Positions 35,314 through 44,794 of a DNA stretch of 51,771 nt are shown one piece after another. Source of the DNA: Caldilineales bacterium (GTDB lineage Bacteria > Chloroflexota > Anaerolineae > J102). The stretch is taken from NCBI GenBank assembly GCA_024102915.1, contig JAGFJG010000130.1, positions 1 to 51,771 on the forward strand, written 5' to 3'. The position numbers and the translations under genes are program-made. The first letter of the stretch is position 1. Every line of letters starts with the position of its first letter. The notes under the pieces are model-generated. The model did no database searches, had not been told where the DNA came from, and saw only the letters and a program-made list of their open reading frames with translations.

Positions 35314-37653
35314 TCAGTTAAATAATGAGTCGCCCAGCGCTATTGCGACGGAATCGCTCAGACTCCGACGACGCCCCTCTTGAAAACCCTCGATGAACCC
35401 GGCGGTCCCGTCCCCGCCACTCGCCAAATCGTCGAGCTGGCTATAGTCTCGTTGATCGGCAGGTTGAATCTGGATGCCGCGGTCACTGCGCAAGCGCTGG
35501 GCTGCACCGAATAACACGCCTGCAAGTCGCGGTTCTTCTTTGTGCACCGCCACAGCCGCCAGTCTATCCAGGCTGGCAGCGATGATCCGGGGTTGTTCAG
35601 CCCGCATGCCAAGCTGCAAACTCTCACCGGCAAGTTCGCTAGCGCGCTGCCATCTCCCCGCACTGATCGCCAACTGCGCCAGATTGACCAGGGTCACGGC
35701 TATAAATGTGCTGTCGCCCACGCTGCGCAACACGGCCAGGCTCTCTTCGTAATGGGCTGTGGCGGTTGCCTCGTCGCCCTGCATGCGGGCAATCTCGCCC
35801 AGGTTGATAGTGGTGATGGCGCACAACCAATCGAAACCGTGCTCTTGCGAAATGGCAAGACTGTGTTCGGAGAATTGATCGGCTTCGCTAAATGCCGCGC
35901 GACTCACCGCCTCGGCGCCGAGACCGTCGAGGGCGAAGGCCATGCCCCAATGGTCATCAATCGTCTGGGCGATGCGCAAAGCCGCTTGAAATCTGATTTG
36001 CGCCTCAGCGTAATCCTGCTGGTAATAGGCGATCGTGCCGCGACTGTTGAACAGCCCTACCTGCAGAACTAGCGAAAGTTGACTGAACCCTGGGTTTTCC
36101 AGGATGCGGTCCAGCCACACACGGCCCTCCTCCAACCGGCTCTGCATCGTCCAGAAATGACGTAGGGCAATGCACATGCGCGCTGCCGTGGGCAAGTCTT
36201 CGCTGTCGAGAGCGTATTGAATGGCGGCGCGCAGGTTATTGTTTTCCTCGGCAAGCCTGTGGAACCAGATCGTCTGCTCCGGGCCATAGAGAGCGGGCTG
36301 AGCTTGCTCGACCCGCGCCAGAAAATAAGCGCTGTGTTGGTGGCGAGACCGGGCGAGCTCGCCATTTTCCGTCAATCGTTCCAGAGCGAAGACGCGCAAT
36401 GTTTCCAGAATCTGGTATCGGGGCGTTGTGACGTCGCTCTGGCGCAACGCCAGATGTTTGTGGATGAGAGAAATGAGATCGGCGTCATCACCGCCTAACG
36501 TCCTGATCGCCAGCTGATCGAAACCGCCCGCGAACACGCCCAACCGCCGGAATAGCGACTGCTCGGACGCTTCCAGGCGGTCATAGCTATAGGCTATCGC
36601 CGTACGTAGCGCTTGCTGGCGCGAAGGCAGATCGCCCGGCCCGCCCGCCAGCACATCCAGCCGTTGCGTCCGCAATCGTTCCAGTAAAGTACGCAGGTCG
36701 AGATGCTCGATGTGGGCGGCGGCCAGTTCCAATGCCAGGGGCAGACAATCCAGTTCGAGACAGAGTTCCTGCAGGAGAGGCGTGTGGGTCCCGGCCAACT
36801 CAAAATCGGGGTCGATGGCCGTAGCGATTTGAATGAAGAGTGCGGCGGCATCGGCAACGGGCAGAGGCGTGACGTGATAGCGTTGCTCCGCGCGCAGGTG
36901 CAGGCGTTCGCGGCTGGTGACGATGATACGTAGGCCGGGGCAGGCTGCCAGCAATTCGGCCACGGAAGATGCGGCCGGCAGGATCTGCTCGAAATTGTCC
37001 AGCACAAGCAGCATTTCTTTGCGACGTAAATGAGCGATGATCTGTTGCTGCGGATCCTTCGCTCCGACATCATCCAGCCCCAATTCGGCGGCGATGGTGA
37101 GCGGGACAAGATCGGGGTCTTCGACGGTATCCAGGGCGACGAAGCGAGCGCCGTCGGCATAGATAGCTTGCAGCAGGTGCGCTGTTTGTAGTGCCAGGCG
37201 GGTTTTGCCGACACCGGGCGGGCCAAGCAGGGTTATCAAGCGTCCGTGATGCCCCAGCATGCGTTTGCAAACCCAATCGACGTCGCTGTCCCGACCGATC
37301 AAAGGCGTTGGCGTCACAGGAATGTGACCAGCCAAGTTTTGCCGATCTTCAACTTCGACCCATTGTGTTTTACACGTCATCGAACGCGCCATAGGCGGGT
37401 GCATCCCACGGGCCAGCATCGCCAGTTCGATCAACCGGGCGGCCAGCCGAGGCTCATCTTGCAAGGCCAGGGCCGGAACAAAACGCTGGGTAACGATTTC
37501 CAGGTCGGGCTGCCGCGCCTCTTTTTCGAGATTGCTGATAAATGAGGCGCTGTAACCGACGGCAGCCGCCAGATCGGCCTGGGTCATGCCCGCACGCCGC
37601 CGCAATTGTCGCAGGAAACGGCCAAAGCTGAGAGAACTCGTCGATGAAGACAT
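35314..37653 (-). CDS. XRE-type HTH / NB-ARC-like STAND ATPase / TPR regulator
   Basis: A 779-residue protein. Residues ~10-60 are a Cro/C1 helix-turn-helix (LRRRAGMTQADLAAAVGYSA). A STAND ATPase follows, with P-loop GPPGVGKT at 144-151, Walker B LLVLDN at 215-220 and the sensor TSRERL. After a winged-helix-like part (LFRRLGVFAGGFDQLAI), the last ~330 residues are TPR-type helices (NNLRAAIQYALDSEDLPTAARMC onward). The design is of an ATP-switched signal integrator. The closely spaced divergent FG-GAP gene (83 bp away) is its likeliest target. The ATG chosen gives the normal XRE N-terminus. Confidence 0.9.
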   Translation of the reverse strand: MSSSTSSLSFGRFLRQLRRRAGMTQADLAAAVGYSASFISNLEKEARQPDLEIVTQRFVPALALQDEPRLAARLIELAMLARGMHPPMARSMTCKTQWVEVEDRQNLAGHIPVTPTPLIGRDSDVDWVCKRMLGHHGRLITLLGPPGVGKTRLALQTAHLLQAIYADGARFVALDTVEDPDLVPLTIAAELGLDDVGAKDPQQQIIAHLRRKEMLLVLDNFEQILPAASSVAELLAACPGLRIIVTSRERLHLRAEQRYHVTPLPVADAAALFIQIATAIDPDFELAGTHTPLLQELCLELDCLPLALELAAAHIEHLDLRTLLERLRTQRLDVLAGGPGDLPSRQQALRTAIAYSYDRLEASEQSLFRRLGVFAGGFDQLAIRTLGGDDADLISLIHKHLALRQSDVTTPRYQILETLRVFALERLTENGELARSRHQHSAYFLARVEQAQPALYGPEQTIWFHRLAEENNNLRAAIQYALDSEDLPTAARMCIALRHFWTMQSRLEEGRVWLDRILENPGFSQLSLVLQVGLFNSRGTIAYYQQDYAEAQIRFQAALRIAQTIDDHWGMAFALDGLGAEAVSRAAFSEADQFSEHSLAISQEHGFDWLCAITTINLGEIARMQGDEATATAHYEESLAVLRSVGDSTFIAVTLVNLAQLAISAGRWQRASELAGESLQLGMRAEQPRIIAASLDRLAAVAVHKEEPRLAGVLFGAAQRLRSDRGIQIQPADQRDYSQLDDLASGGDGTAGFIEGFQEGRRRSLSDSVAIALGDSLFN

Positions 37654-37669
37654 GCTGCTATTGTAGCTT

Positions 37670-37689
37670 GCATAGTTTCTGCATAGAAA
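37670..37689. promoter_or_regulatory. Candidate operator in the divergent promoter region
   Basis: GCATAG occurs twice, at 37670-37675 and 37681-37686, and TTTCT (37676-37680) and AGAAA (37685-37689) form an inverted repeat around GCAT. The site sits midway in the 83-bp space between the regulator and the large secreted-protein gene, where a divergently acting XRE-type protein would bind. Confidence 0.45.
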
Positions 37690-37736
37690 TGCATTCTTGT
37701 GCGACTCCCGTGGTTCTATCATGGTATGACTTCATC

Positions 37737-40700
37737 ATGAGGAATCCCGCTATATTCGTCCATGCCTATTTTCGGCATCTTCTACTGATTTTGTTGGTGC
37801 TGTCTGCACTGACCTCCGCCATCCTTGCCGCCCCGTCCCGCCAGACCGGCGACCTGCCCACGCCCGGCTGCCAGTGGGTGTATTCCGCCGGGGGCGCGGC
37901 CTCTTTCGCCAACCTGCTCAAAGACAACGACCTCACGCCACTCAGCGACCTGCGCCTGGGCGAAGGCTTTGTCACGACCATGAGCGTGGCCGCCAATGGC
38001 TTTGTGGATTTCGACGGCAATGGCAATGGCGACGTCTTCCGGGTCAAAACGCGTCCGGATGGCTTGCTGCAATGGCAGTATTCGCCCGATGGCGATGGCG
38101 CCTGGCAGAACCTGGCCTACGCCAGCGCGCCCCTCGGCAGCCTGCGCTTTGGCGATTTCAACAAAGATGGCAAAACCGATGTTTTCGCCATCTATAGCAA
38201 TGCCGATAACAGCCAGTCATGGCTCTACTCCTCCGGCGGCGGCGCCAATTTCGTGACCCTCAAGGTGATCAGCGCCGCCGAAGCCGCCAAATACAGCCCG
38301 CCGCGCCTGGCCGACTTCAACGGCGATGGCCGCGCCGACATCTTCGTGGCCGAGCCGCGCCCGGATGGGGCCTGGCAGTGGAAATACGCGCCGGGCGGTT
38401 CCGGCGCTTTCGTCAACCTGGCCTACGCTTTCGGCGACCCGGCGGCGCTACAATTCGGCGACTTCGACAACGACGGCAAGTCCGACATCTTCGCCGCCCT
38501 GCCGCTGGGCGATGGAGGCAGGCAGTGGGTCTACTCGTCCGGCGGTGCGGGCGGTTTCCAATCACTCAAGGTCATTTCCGCCGCCGAAGTCGCCAGATAC
38601 GCACTCGTGCACGTGGACGACTTCGACGCAGACGGCTATGCCGATGTGTTCGTGACCGAGCCGCGGCAGGCTGGCGGCTGGCAATGGAAAGCGGCGTACA
38701 AGGGCACGGGCGCGTTTGTGAATCTGGCTTACGCCTTCGTGCCGCCTGCCGATCTACGCTTCGGCCAGTTCAACCTTGCGGGAGATTACCCCACAACCGA
38801 CGTTTTCGCCATTCTCGGCTGTGACGCCACTCCTACGCCTACCCCGACCAGCACGCCGACGCGTACCCCAACGGCATCGCCGACACCCACACGCACGCCC
38901 ACCCCCACCGCGCAGTCCAGCGCCACGCTCACAACGACCTGGACGCCCACCCTGACCCCGACCATCACATCCACTCCCACCACGCCGCCGCTCCCGCCCG
39001 ACACGCCTGTGCCCACCCTGCATCCGGCGCAGGTGAACGGCGGCGTCAAAGTAACCATCAGCGTGAATCCCGGCCATGCCTACGCCGGGCAGACGGTCAC
39101 GATATCGGGCACGGGCGCGGCGGGTTTCGGTCGGGTGAGGATCATGTCCGTCCACAACGGTCAGACGGTCGGGTCCAGTGAAGCGGTCGTGAATGCTCAG
39201 GGCAACTACAGCCTCTCACTGATGATTCCCGCCGGGCAGCCGCTCGGCCCCACGCGGCTGTGCGCGGCGGCAGCGGGCGCGGCCAACGCCGAACTGGCTT
39301 GCGCCGATTTCACGGTCGAGGCCATGCCCGCGGGCCAGTTTCAGGGCCAGATCATCGGTCTGGCCGGAGCCGCGAACGCGCAAATCAACCTGATCGACCG
39401 CTGGGGTCGCCAGCGCTATACGGCGGCAGTCAACGCCAGTGGTGGCTTCAATCTGACCGGGATCGACCCCGGCGTCTATCGCACCGTCGTCACCGGCCAG
39501 ACCTCCAAACCGGTCAATCCCGGCAAGATCGTGGTGTTGCCCGGCAGCAAAGCCGAAACCAATCTCACGGCCAATGATCTGAATCCGGTCATCCGCTGCG
39601 TGCTCTTTCCCCGCACCACCGCCTATCTCAAGCTGGTAAACGACATCCCGCCGGCAGGTGGCGGAAATGGAAATGGTAGCGATGGCGGTATCGTCGCCCA
39701 ATGGACACCCGTACAGGCAGAAATTACGCAGGACAATGCGGCCTTGCTCAGGCAACTCGGCCAGGAGATGCTGGCCAAATCGCAGCGTGACTATTTCGGC
39801 GTCTATGTCGCCGGCGTCCATCACGATGTCGGCTTCATGGCATTTCCCCAAACCTCCAGCCCGGTGACCAAGGTAGCATTTTCACTGCTCGACGTGAACG
39901 GGCAGGTCAGACAGACCAAGGAGGTTACGACTGCGCCCTTCATTGCGGAAATGGATGTCGGACTGCTCTCTCCCAGCCAAAGCAACGAACACCCTTACAT
40001 CGCCGTCACCCCCTACGTCAACGGCCAGCCTGATTGCACCTCGAAGTATCCCGTGCACCTGGTCCGAGATCCGTTAAGCTATTCCGCCATCAAGCCGCTG
40101 AACGGCGGCACCTTCTGGCAGCCCCTTCGCCAGCGCTACGAATTCACCGGCTTCATCCCCAAAACCACCGACGTGCAATTCTACCTGCCGCCGCAGACGA
40201 ACACACCCCTTGATTATTTCGGTCATTTCGACAATCGCTTGCGGGCTGGAGTGCTATTCGCCGGCGCGGTCTACGAATCCGGCGCCGTCGATATCACCCT
40301 GCTGCGGGCCGAGGCATACGTCAAGGCCCTCAATGTCGAACTGTACAACAAATTCAAAGTCGTCCAGATTCCCGCCGGTGCCACCAGCAATCCCTGGGAT
40401 GTGCTGAAACGCGTCCGCATCGATCTGGGCACGTTCGATCTGGTCACACATGATTACATCGGCCTGCCCTTCGTGCATGCGCCTGTGCTCGACCTGTTCG
40501 GGCTGGTGCAGGTGCATGTCGCCAGCAGCGGCGGCATCACCTACGGCGTGACGATGAACGGCTGGGTCAAGCCCTTCGTGCCGGAAGTGGGGGCGCGGGT
40601 GACAGCCAAAGCCGGGGCGCAGGGCGAGGTCGGGTATGGGCTGGGCGTGATCGGCGGTATCGCCGCTGTGGGTTATTCCATCGGCCTCGGGGCCGAACTG

Positions 40701-42839
40701 GAAGTGCCGCTCGATATCACCGCCCTGCCTCAGCCCGATCTCTCCGTGTCCCAGACCTGCGTCAATCTCAGGGTTTACGCCCGCGCCTGGGCGCAATATC
40801 TGTGGGGGATCAAGATTCCGGGCGCAAATACGAATCCATCGTGGGTCAAGAATCTGGTCACGTACTCGCCCGGCTGTATCGGCCCCTTCGCCGCCGCCAA
40901 TGCACTTGCAGACGACTACCCGCCTCTGCCCGACCTGTTCGCCGCGCCCGCGCTGGCGACCAGCAGCGATGGCCGGGTCTTGTCTCTCTATGTCGAGAAC
41001 ACCGCCGCGCCCGGCGCGGCCCCGCGCGTGCAGATCATGGCCCGTTTTCAGGATGGATCGGGCAACTGGCTGCCCCCGACCGCCCTCTCTGACCCCGCCC
41101 ACAGCGCCGTCAACCCCGTCGCTCTGTTTGCCGGGCCGGGCCAGTTGCCCGTGGCAGCCTGGGCCGAGATGCCCTTCGACGCCGCCACCGCCCTGGCCCT
41201 GGGCGAAGATTTCGACGCTCATCTCAGCCGCCAGGAAATCTTCTATGCCGTGTATCAGAACGGGAACTGGGGTGCGCCCCTGCGCCTGACCGACGACCTC
41301 ATCCCCGACGGCATGCCCGCGGCCGCAGGCAGTGCCGCCGGGGCGGTGCTGGCCTGGACGCGCGACGCCGACGCCCAATTCGCCACCCTCAGCGACCGCC
41401 GCATCGCTGTTTCGATCTTCGATCCCAACACCGCGACTTTTGGCCCGCCGCAAATCCTTGCCGGGCCAGCAAACGGCATGAACGCCGACGTGCGCGCGGC
41501 CATCGCCGCCGACGGCACGCCGCATCTGGTCTGGATCAATGACAGCGACGGCAAGCTGACCACCGCCGATGACCGTCGCATAGCCTGGGCCTACACCCAG
41601 CCGGGCGAACAGGGTGCGCAGCCCGATTGGGTCGTGCTCAACCCGCAACCGCTGCCGCCCCGCGTCGATTCCCCCGCCCTCAGCGCCGGCCCGGACGGCC
41701 TGCATCTGGCTTTTCTCGAACGCCAGCCCGGCGTCGAAGGAACCGTGCCGCTGCTCGGCCCCAACGGGGCGGTGTGGGGAGCGAAGCTGGTCGGGGACCA
41801 GTGGCAGGCCGAGCCGGTACGCGACAACAACGGCGGCCTGGTCTTCGCCGAACAACCGTCGTTGGCCACAGCCGCGGGCGAAACCCTGCTGGCGTTCCGG
41901 CGCTTCGATCCGCAGCGCGGCGGCAATGCCGCCCTCGGCCAGATCAGCCTGGCCCGCAGCGCCACCGGAGCGGCCTTCACCGCCCCGCTCTATCTGACTG
42001 ACGAACCCCGCCAGAACTGGCAGCCCGCCCTCGCCATCAACCCTGCCAACCGCCAGGCCATGATCCTGAAAGTGGGCCGAGCGCAAACCGGCTTGCAAGC
42101 GGCTGCGACCGATGCGATTGCCACCACACAGGCGATCATGTTGGCGCAGACCAGCACCCTCAGCGCCTCCGCCGATCCGGTGGAATCACTGACCACTACC
42201 GCCACGGCTGATCCGGCCCTGGATCCGTTGCAGGCGTCGGCCAGCGTCGTGCCCGCGGGCGACCCTATCACGATTACGGTCGTGGTGCGCAATGTGGGCC
42301 GCGACCCCGCCGTCAATCTCACGGTGACGCTGTACGAGGGCGTGCCGGGAGCAGCCACACTGGCCGGGACGCAACAGGTGGCCGGGCCCCTGGCGTTGAA
42401 CGAAACCCAAACGCTGCTCTTCACCCTGCCAGCCGCGGGCGGCGAGCAGCCGATCTTCGCCAGAATGACCACAACCGGCGGCAACGCCAGCGCCGCCAAC
42501 GACCGGGCCACACTTGTGCTTGGCCTGCCGTCGGCCCCAGCCATGGCCAGCGTCGAAGCCAGCGTGTGGACGCCGGACGCGTTGGACGTGGCCCTGCGGG
42601 CGATCGAGGGCGAACAACCGGCGGGGTACAGGCTGCTGCGGGCGCAGTCGGAGACCGGGTCGTACGAATTGATCGGCGAATCGGCCCTGCCGTTTTTCAC
42701 CGACACGCTGGCCCAGCGCGGCCAGACCTACTGTTACCGGGCGCAGGCGCACAACAACGGCGCGCTCTCGCCTCTGAGCGAGCCGGTCTGCGGGCAACTT
42801 GAACTGCTGAATACTTTCTTGCCGTCGCAACTTCGTTAA
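37737..42839 (+). CDS. Giant secreted FG-GAP/VCBS-repeat surface protein
   Basis: About 1700 residues. After a signal span come five ~80-residue repeats of the form QWxYSxGG ... LRFGDFNxDGxxDVF, with Ca-binding DxNxDG loops, as in FG-GAP propellers. A TPTPT linker (about residues 365-425) leads to Ig-like domains (VKVTISVNPGHAYAGQTVTISGTGAAGFG) and a large region without recognised domains (~650-1080). A probable propeller with strand words such as HLVWINDSDGKLTTADDRRIAWA follows, then a CARDB-type domain (ITVVVRNVGRDPAVNLTVTLYEGV) and a fibronectin-like end. The C-terminus is NTFLPSQLR. The likely place is the cell surface. Confidence 0.9.
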   Translation: MRNPAIFVHAYFRHLLLILLVLSALTSAILAAPSRQTGDLPTPGCQWVYSAGGAASFANLLKDNDLTPLSDLRLGEGFVTTMSVAANGFVDFDGNGNGDVFRVKTRPDGLLQWQYSPDGDGAWQNLAYASAPLGSLRFGDFNKDGKTDVFAIYSNADNSQSWLYSSGGGANFVTLKVISAAEAAKYSPPRLADFNGDGRADIFVAEPRPDGAWQWKYAPGGSGAFVNLAYAFGDPAALQFGDFDNDGKSDIFAALPLGDGGRQWVYSSGGAGGFQSLKVISAAEVARYALVHVDDFDADGYADVFVTEPRQAGGWQWKAAYKGTGAFVNLAYAFVPPADLRFGQFNLAGDYPTTDVFAILGCDATPTPTPTSTPTRTPTASPTPTRTPTPTAQSSATLTTTWTPTLTPTITSTPTTPPLPPDTPVPTLHPAQVNGGVKVTISVNPGHAYAGQTVTISGTGAAGFGRVRIMSVHNGQTVGSSEAVVNAQGNYSLSLMIPAGQPLGPTRLCAAAAGAANAELACADFTVEAMPAGQFQGQIIGLAGAANAQINLIDRWGRQRYTAAVNASGGFNLTGIDPGVYRTVVTGQTSKPVNPGKIVVLPGSKAETNLTANDLNPVIRCVLFPRTTAYLKLVNDIPPAGGGNGNGSDGGIVAQWTPVQAEITQDNAALLRQLGQEMLAKSQRDYFGVYVAGVHHDVGFMAFPQTSSPVTKVAFSLLDVNGQVRQTKEVTTAPFIAEMDVGLLSPSQSNEHPYIAVTPYVNGQPDCTSKYPVHLVRDPLSYSAIKPLNGGTFWQPLRQRYEFTGFIPKTTDVQFYLPPQTNTPLDYFGHFDNRLRAGVLFAGAVYESGAVDITLLRAEAYVKALNVELYNKFKVVQIPAGATSNPWDVLKRVRIDLGTFDLVTHDYIGLPFVHAPVLDLFGLVQVHVASSGGITYGVTMNGWVKPFVPEVGARVTAKAGAQGEVGYGLGVIGGIAAVGYSIGLGAELEVPLDITALPQPDLSVSQTCVNLRVYARAWAQYLWGIKIPGANTNPSWVKNLVTYSPGCIGPFAAANALADDYPPLPDLFAAPALATSSDGRVLSLYVENTAAPGAAPRVQIMARFQDGSGNWLPPTALSDPAHSAVNPVALFAGPGQLPVAAWAEMPFDAATALALGEDFDAHLSRQEIFYAVYQNGNWGAPLRLTDDLIPDGMPAAAGSAAGAVLAWTRDADAQFATLSDRRIAVSIFDPNTATFGPPQILAGPANGMNADVRAAIAADGTPHLVWINDSDGKLTTADDRRIAWAYTQPGEQGAQPDWVVLNPQPLPPRVDSPALSAGPDGLHLAFLERQPGVEGTVPLLGPNGAVWGAKLVGDQWQAEPVRDNNGGLVFAEQPSLATAAGETLLAFRRFDPQRGGNAALGQISLARSATGAAFTAPLYLTDEPRQNWQPALAINPANRQAMILKVGRAQTGLQAAATDAIATTQAIMLAQTSTLSASADPVESLTTTATADPALDPLQASASVVPAGDPITITVVVRNVGRDPAVNLTVTLYEGVPGAATLAGTQQVAGPLALNETQTLLFTLPAAGGEQPIFARMTTTGGNASAANDRATLVLGLPSAPAMASVEASVWTPDALDVALRAIEGEQPAGYRLLRAQSETGSYELIGESALPFFTDTLAQRGQTYCYRAQAHNNGALSPLSEPVCGQLELLNTFLPSQLR

Positions 42840-42849
42840 AAAACGGGAT

Positions 42850-42921
42850 GTTGGGTATTGGATATTGGTGATTGCCTGTGCGTACGTACAACCCAATATC
42901 CAATACCCGATATCCAATATC
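42850..42921. repeat. Iterated ATTGG hairpin
   Basis: GTTGGGTATTGGATATTGG (42850-42868) faces CCAATATCCAATACCCGA (42893-42910), extended by TATCCAATATC. It separates the FG-GAP gene from the GVxGxS-repeat gene. Confidence 0.8.
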
Positions 42922-42939
42922 TCTACACAGGAGACACCC

Positions 42940-44421
42940 ATGAAATCCAATCGCCAACTCATCCCTACCCTTGTCATCGCTCTGGCAGCACTGCTGCTGG
43001 GCAGCCTCTTACCTCTCTCGAACGTCTTCGGTCAGGGCGGGCAACCGCCTGCCGCTCAGGATGCCGCCTCGCCCGATGCTGTTGATGCCGCCGTGGGCAC
43101 GGCATTTACTTATCAGGGCAATCTCAGGAAAAGCGACCAGCCAGTCAATGTCAATTGCAGCTTCCAGTTCAGCCTGTGGGATGCGTTGACCGGCGGCGCA
43201 CAGAAGGGTACAACACAGATCGTGAACAACACGCAGGTGCGGGCTGGGACCTTCAGCGTGCAACTCGATTTCGGCAATCAGTTCACGGGCGATGCCCGCT
43301 GGCTGCAGACGGCGGTGCAATGCGCCGGTGATGGCGGCTACGTCACGCTCAGCCCCCGCCAGTCGCTGAATGCCGTGCCCTATGCCGTCGGTTTGCGACC
43401 GGGGGCGGTTATGCAAAGCGCAGCGCCGGGCGATGCGTTTTTTGTGGAGAAAACTGCAGCAAACAGCAATGCTATCCATGGCAAAGGCACAGCAACCGGG
43501 TCCATCGGGGTGTGGGGCGAAGGTGTGAACAACACCGGCGTCTACGGTCTCAGTCAGGGCGGCAAGGGCGTGTGGGGCAAGAGCACGAGTGAAAGCGGTG
43601 TTTATGGTGTGAGTGAATCGTGGGCGGGCGTGTGGGGCGAGAGCACAGGGGCCAGTGGTGTGGTTGGGGTCAGTGCGGGTCAGTTCAATGGCGGTGTATA
43701 TGGCGTGAACACAGGCAAGGGCTATGGCGTCTATGGTAAAGCGCCTAACAGCGCCGGCGTCTTTGGCGAAAGCACAGACTGGATCGGCGTCTACGGCAAA
43801 AGCACCAATCATACGGGCGTGGTTGGGGAAAGCGATAGCAACGATGGCGTACGCGGTACAACGACGGCGCCCTATCACATTGGCGTGAAAGGTGTGGCAA
43901 ACAGATCAGGCTCTGTAGGTGTGTGGGGTGAGAGTTCGGCCAATATCGGCGTCTATGGCCAGTCGGACGCGCCCCTGACCGGGGCGGCCCTGTGGGGTAA
44001 GAACACGGCCGGCGGAATTGCGCTCAAGGCCGAGGGCAATGCCGTGCAGAGCCAAGATAAGGCCGGTTTGCCTAAAGCGATGCTGTATATCAATGCAGCG
44101 GGACAGATTGTGCGTTGCTACAATGGCGTCACCGGGTCCTCCTCAGTTCCCTGTGGCTTCACATCGGCTAAAGACACCGCCGGAGGCTATGGTTCATTTC
44201 AAGTCGATTTCGGATTCCTCGTCACAAGCAGATTTGCCAGCATCACGCAGGTACAATCATATGGAAGCGATATCTGGCAGCACTGGGCATATATCAAGCG
44301 GCTTTCTGGCACAACAGCGTTGGTCGAGAGTTCCTACGAAGAGAACCGGGCTGTGACAGGCTGTGGTACCAATCCATTCTGTGAAGCTGGGCCGGCCGAC
44401 TTCATTCTCTACCTGTACTAA
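42940..44421 (+). CDS. Secreted protein with AFTYQG-type domain and GVxGxS repeats
   Basis: A 493-residue protein. The ATG at 42940 follows CAGGAGACACCC. A signal peptide ends near AAGNV/FGQGGQ. Residues ~48-150 hold the AFTYQGNLRKSDQPVN ... FSVQLDFG ... RWLQTAVQC ... LSPRQSLNAVPYAV domain found in many Chloroflexota secreted proteins. About twenty GVWGES/GVYGKS units (residues ~185-355) follow, probably a beta-solenoid like that of phage tail fibres. The C-terminal ~100 residues hold FQVDFGFLVTSRFASITQV and close without the usual tail. I do not know its ligand. Confidence 0.85.
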   Translation: MKSNRQLIPTLVIALAALLLGSLLPLSNVFGQGGQPPAAQDAASPDAVDAAVGTAFTYQGNLRKSDQPVNVNCSFQFSLWDALTGGAQKGTTQIVNNTQVRAGTFSVQLDFGNQFTGDARWLQTAVQCAGDGGYVTLSPRQSLNAVPYAVGLRPGAVMQSAAPGDAFFVEKTAANSNAIHGKGTATGSIGVWGEGVNNTGVYGLSQGGKGVWGKSTSESGVYGVSESWAGVWGESTGASGVVGVSAGQFNGGVYGVNTGKGYGVYGKAPNSAGVFGESTDWIGVYGKSTNHTGVVGESDSNDGVRGTTTAPYHIGVKGVANRSGSVGVWGESSANIGVYGQSDAPLTGAALWGKNTAGGIALKAEGNAVQSQDKAGLPKAMLYINAAGQIVRCYNGVTGSSSVPCGFTSAKDTAGGYGSFQVDFGFLVTSRFASITQVQSYGSDIWQHWAYIKRLSGTTALVESSYEENRAVTGCGTNPFCEAGPADFILYLY

Positions 44422-44435
44422 GAGGGGATACGACC

Positions 44436-44738
44436 ATGATTAGAAAAACCATTATAGTGCGGGCAATCATCATCCTGGCAGTGTTGTCACTGGCGAGTTC
44501 TATCGTATTCTCACAATCGGGCGGCTCCTACGAGTTGACCTGGGCGAGCATCAAGGGCGGCGGGGGCGAGATGACGGGCGGGGATTACAGTCTCGTTAGT
44601 AGTATTGCCCAACCGGAGCCGGGAGACACGCAAAGCGGCGGGGGCTACAGCCTCAACGGCGGGGTGGTCGATGCCGGTCGTTCGGGGCAAAGCACGCCAG
44701 GCGGAACGAAAGTCTATGCGCCGATGATTTTGCGATAG
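44436..44738 (+). CDS. Small secreted GGGYxL-repeat protein with KVYAPMILR tail
   Basis: A 100-residue exported protein 14 bp behind the GVxGxS gene, with a start after AGGGGATACGACC. A signal peptide is cut after VFSQ; then come two similar units, GGSYELTWASIKGGGGEMTGGDYSL and SGGGYSLNGGVVDAGR. The last residues KVYAPMILR form the short hydrophobic-basic tail seen in other secreted proteins of the window. Proteins like this often follow AFTYQG-domain proteins in Chloroflexota. Function unknown. Confidence 0.85.
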   Translation: MIRKTIIVRAIIILAVLSLASSIVFSQSGGSYELTWASIKGGGGEMTGGDYSLVSSIAQPEPGDTQSGGGYSLNGGVVDAGRSGQSTPGGTKVYAPMILR

Positions 44739-44746
44739 GTTTACTC

Positions 44747-44781
44747 GAAGTGCGACTCACCTCGCAGATGAGTCGCACTTC
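44747..44781. terminator. 13-bp perfect hairpin GAAGTGCGACTCA, probable bidirectional terminator
   Basis: GAAGTGCGACTCA (44747-44759) pairs with TGAGTCGCACTTC (44769-44781). It separates two converging operons. No long U-run follows, so part of its effect may be RNA stabilisation. The words resemble the palindrome at 26164. Confidence 0.6.
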
Positions 44782-44794
44782 TCTCCGTCGATCT

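Noticed and set aside
34988..35321. Short frames on both strands in the spacer before the regulator
   Set aside because: No ribosome site, no similarity I can name, and both strands open by chance; left as gene-free.
38800..39010. Repeated ACCCC/ACGCC runs as a CRISPR-like or tandem repeat
   Set aside because: They encode an in-frame Thr-Pro linker with irregular spacing; no spacers between repeats.
40254..42098. Long leftward frame of over 600 codons inside the FG-GAP gene
   Set aside because: It has no ribosome site, no recognisable motif and a composition expected from the antisense of GC-rich coding DNA; the rightward frame has clear domains.
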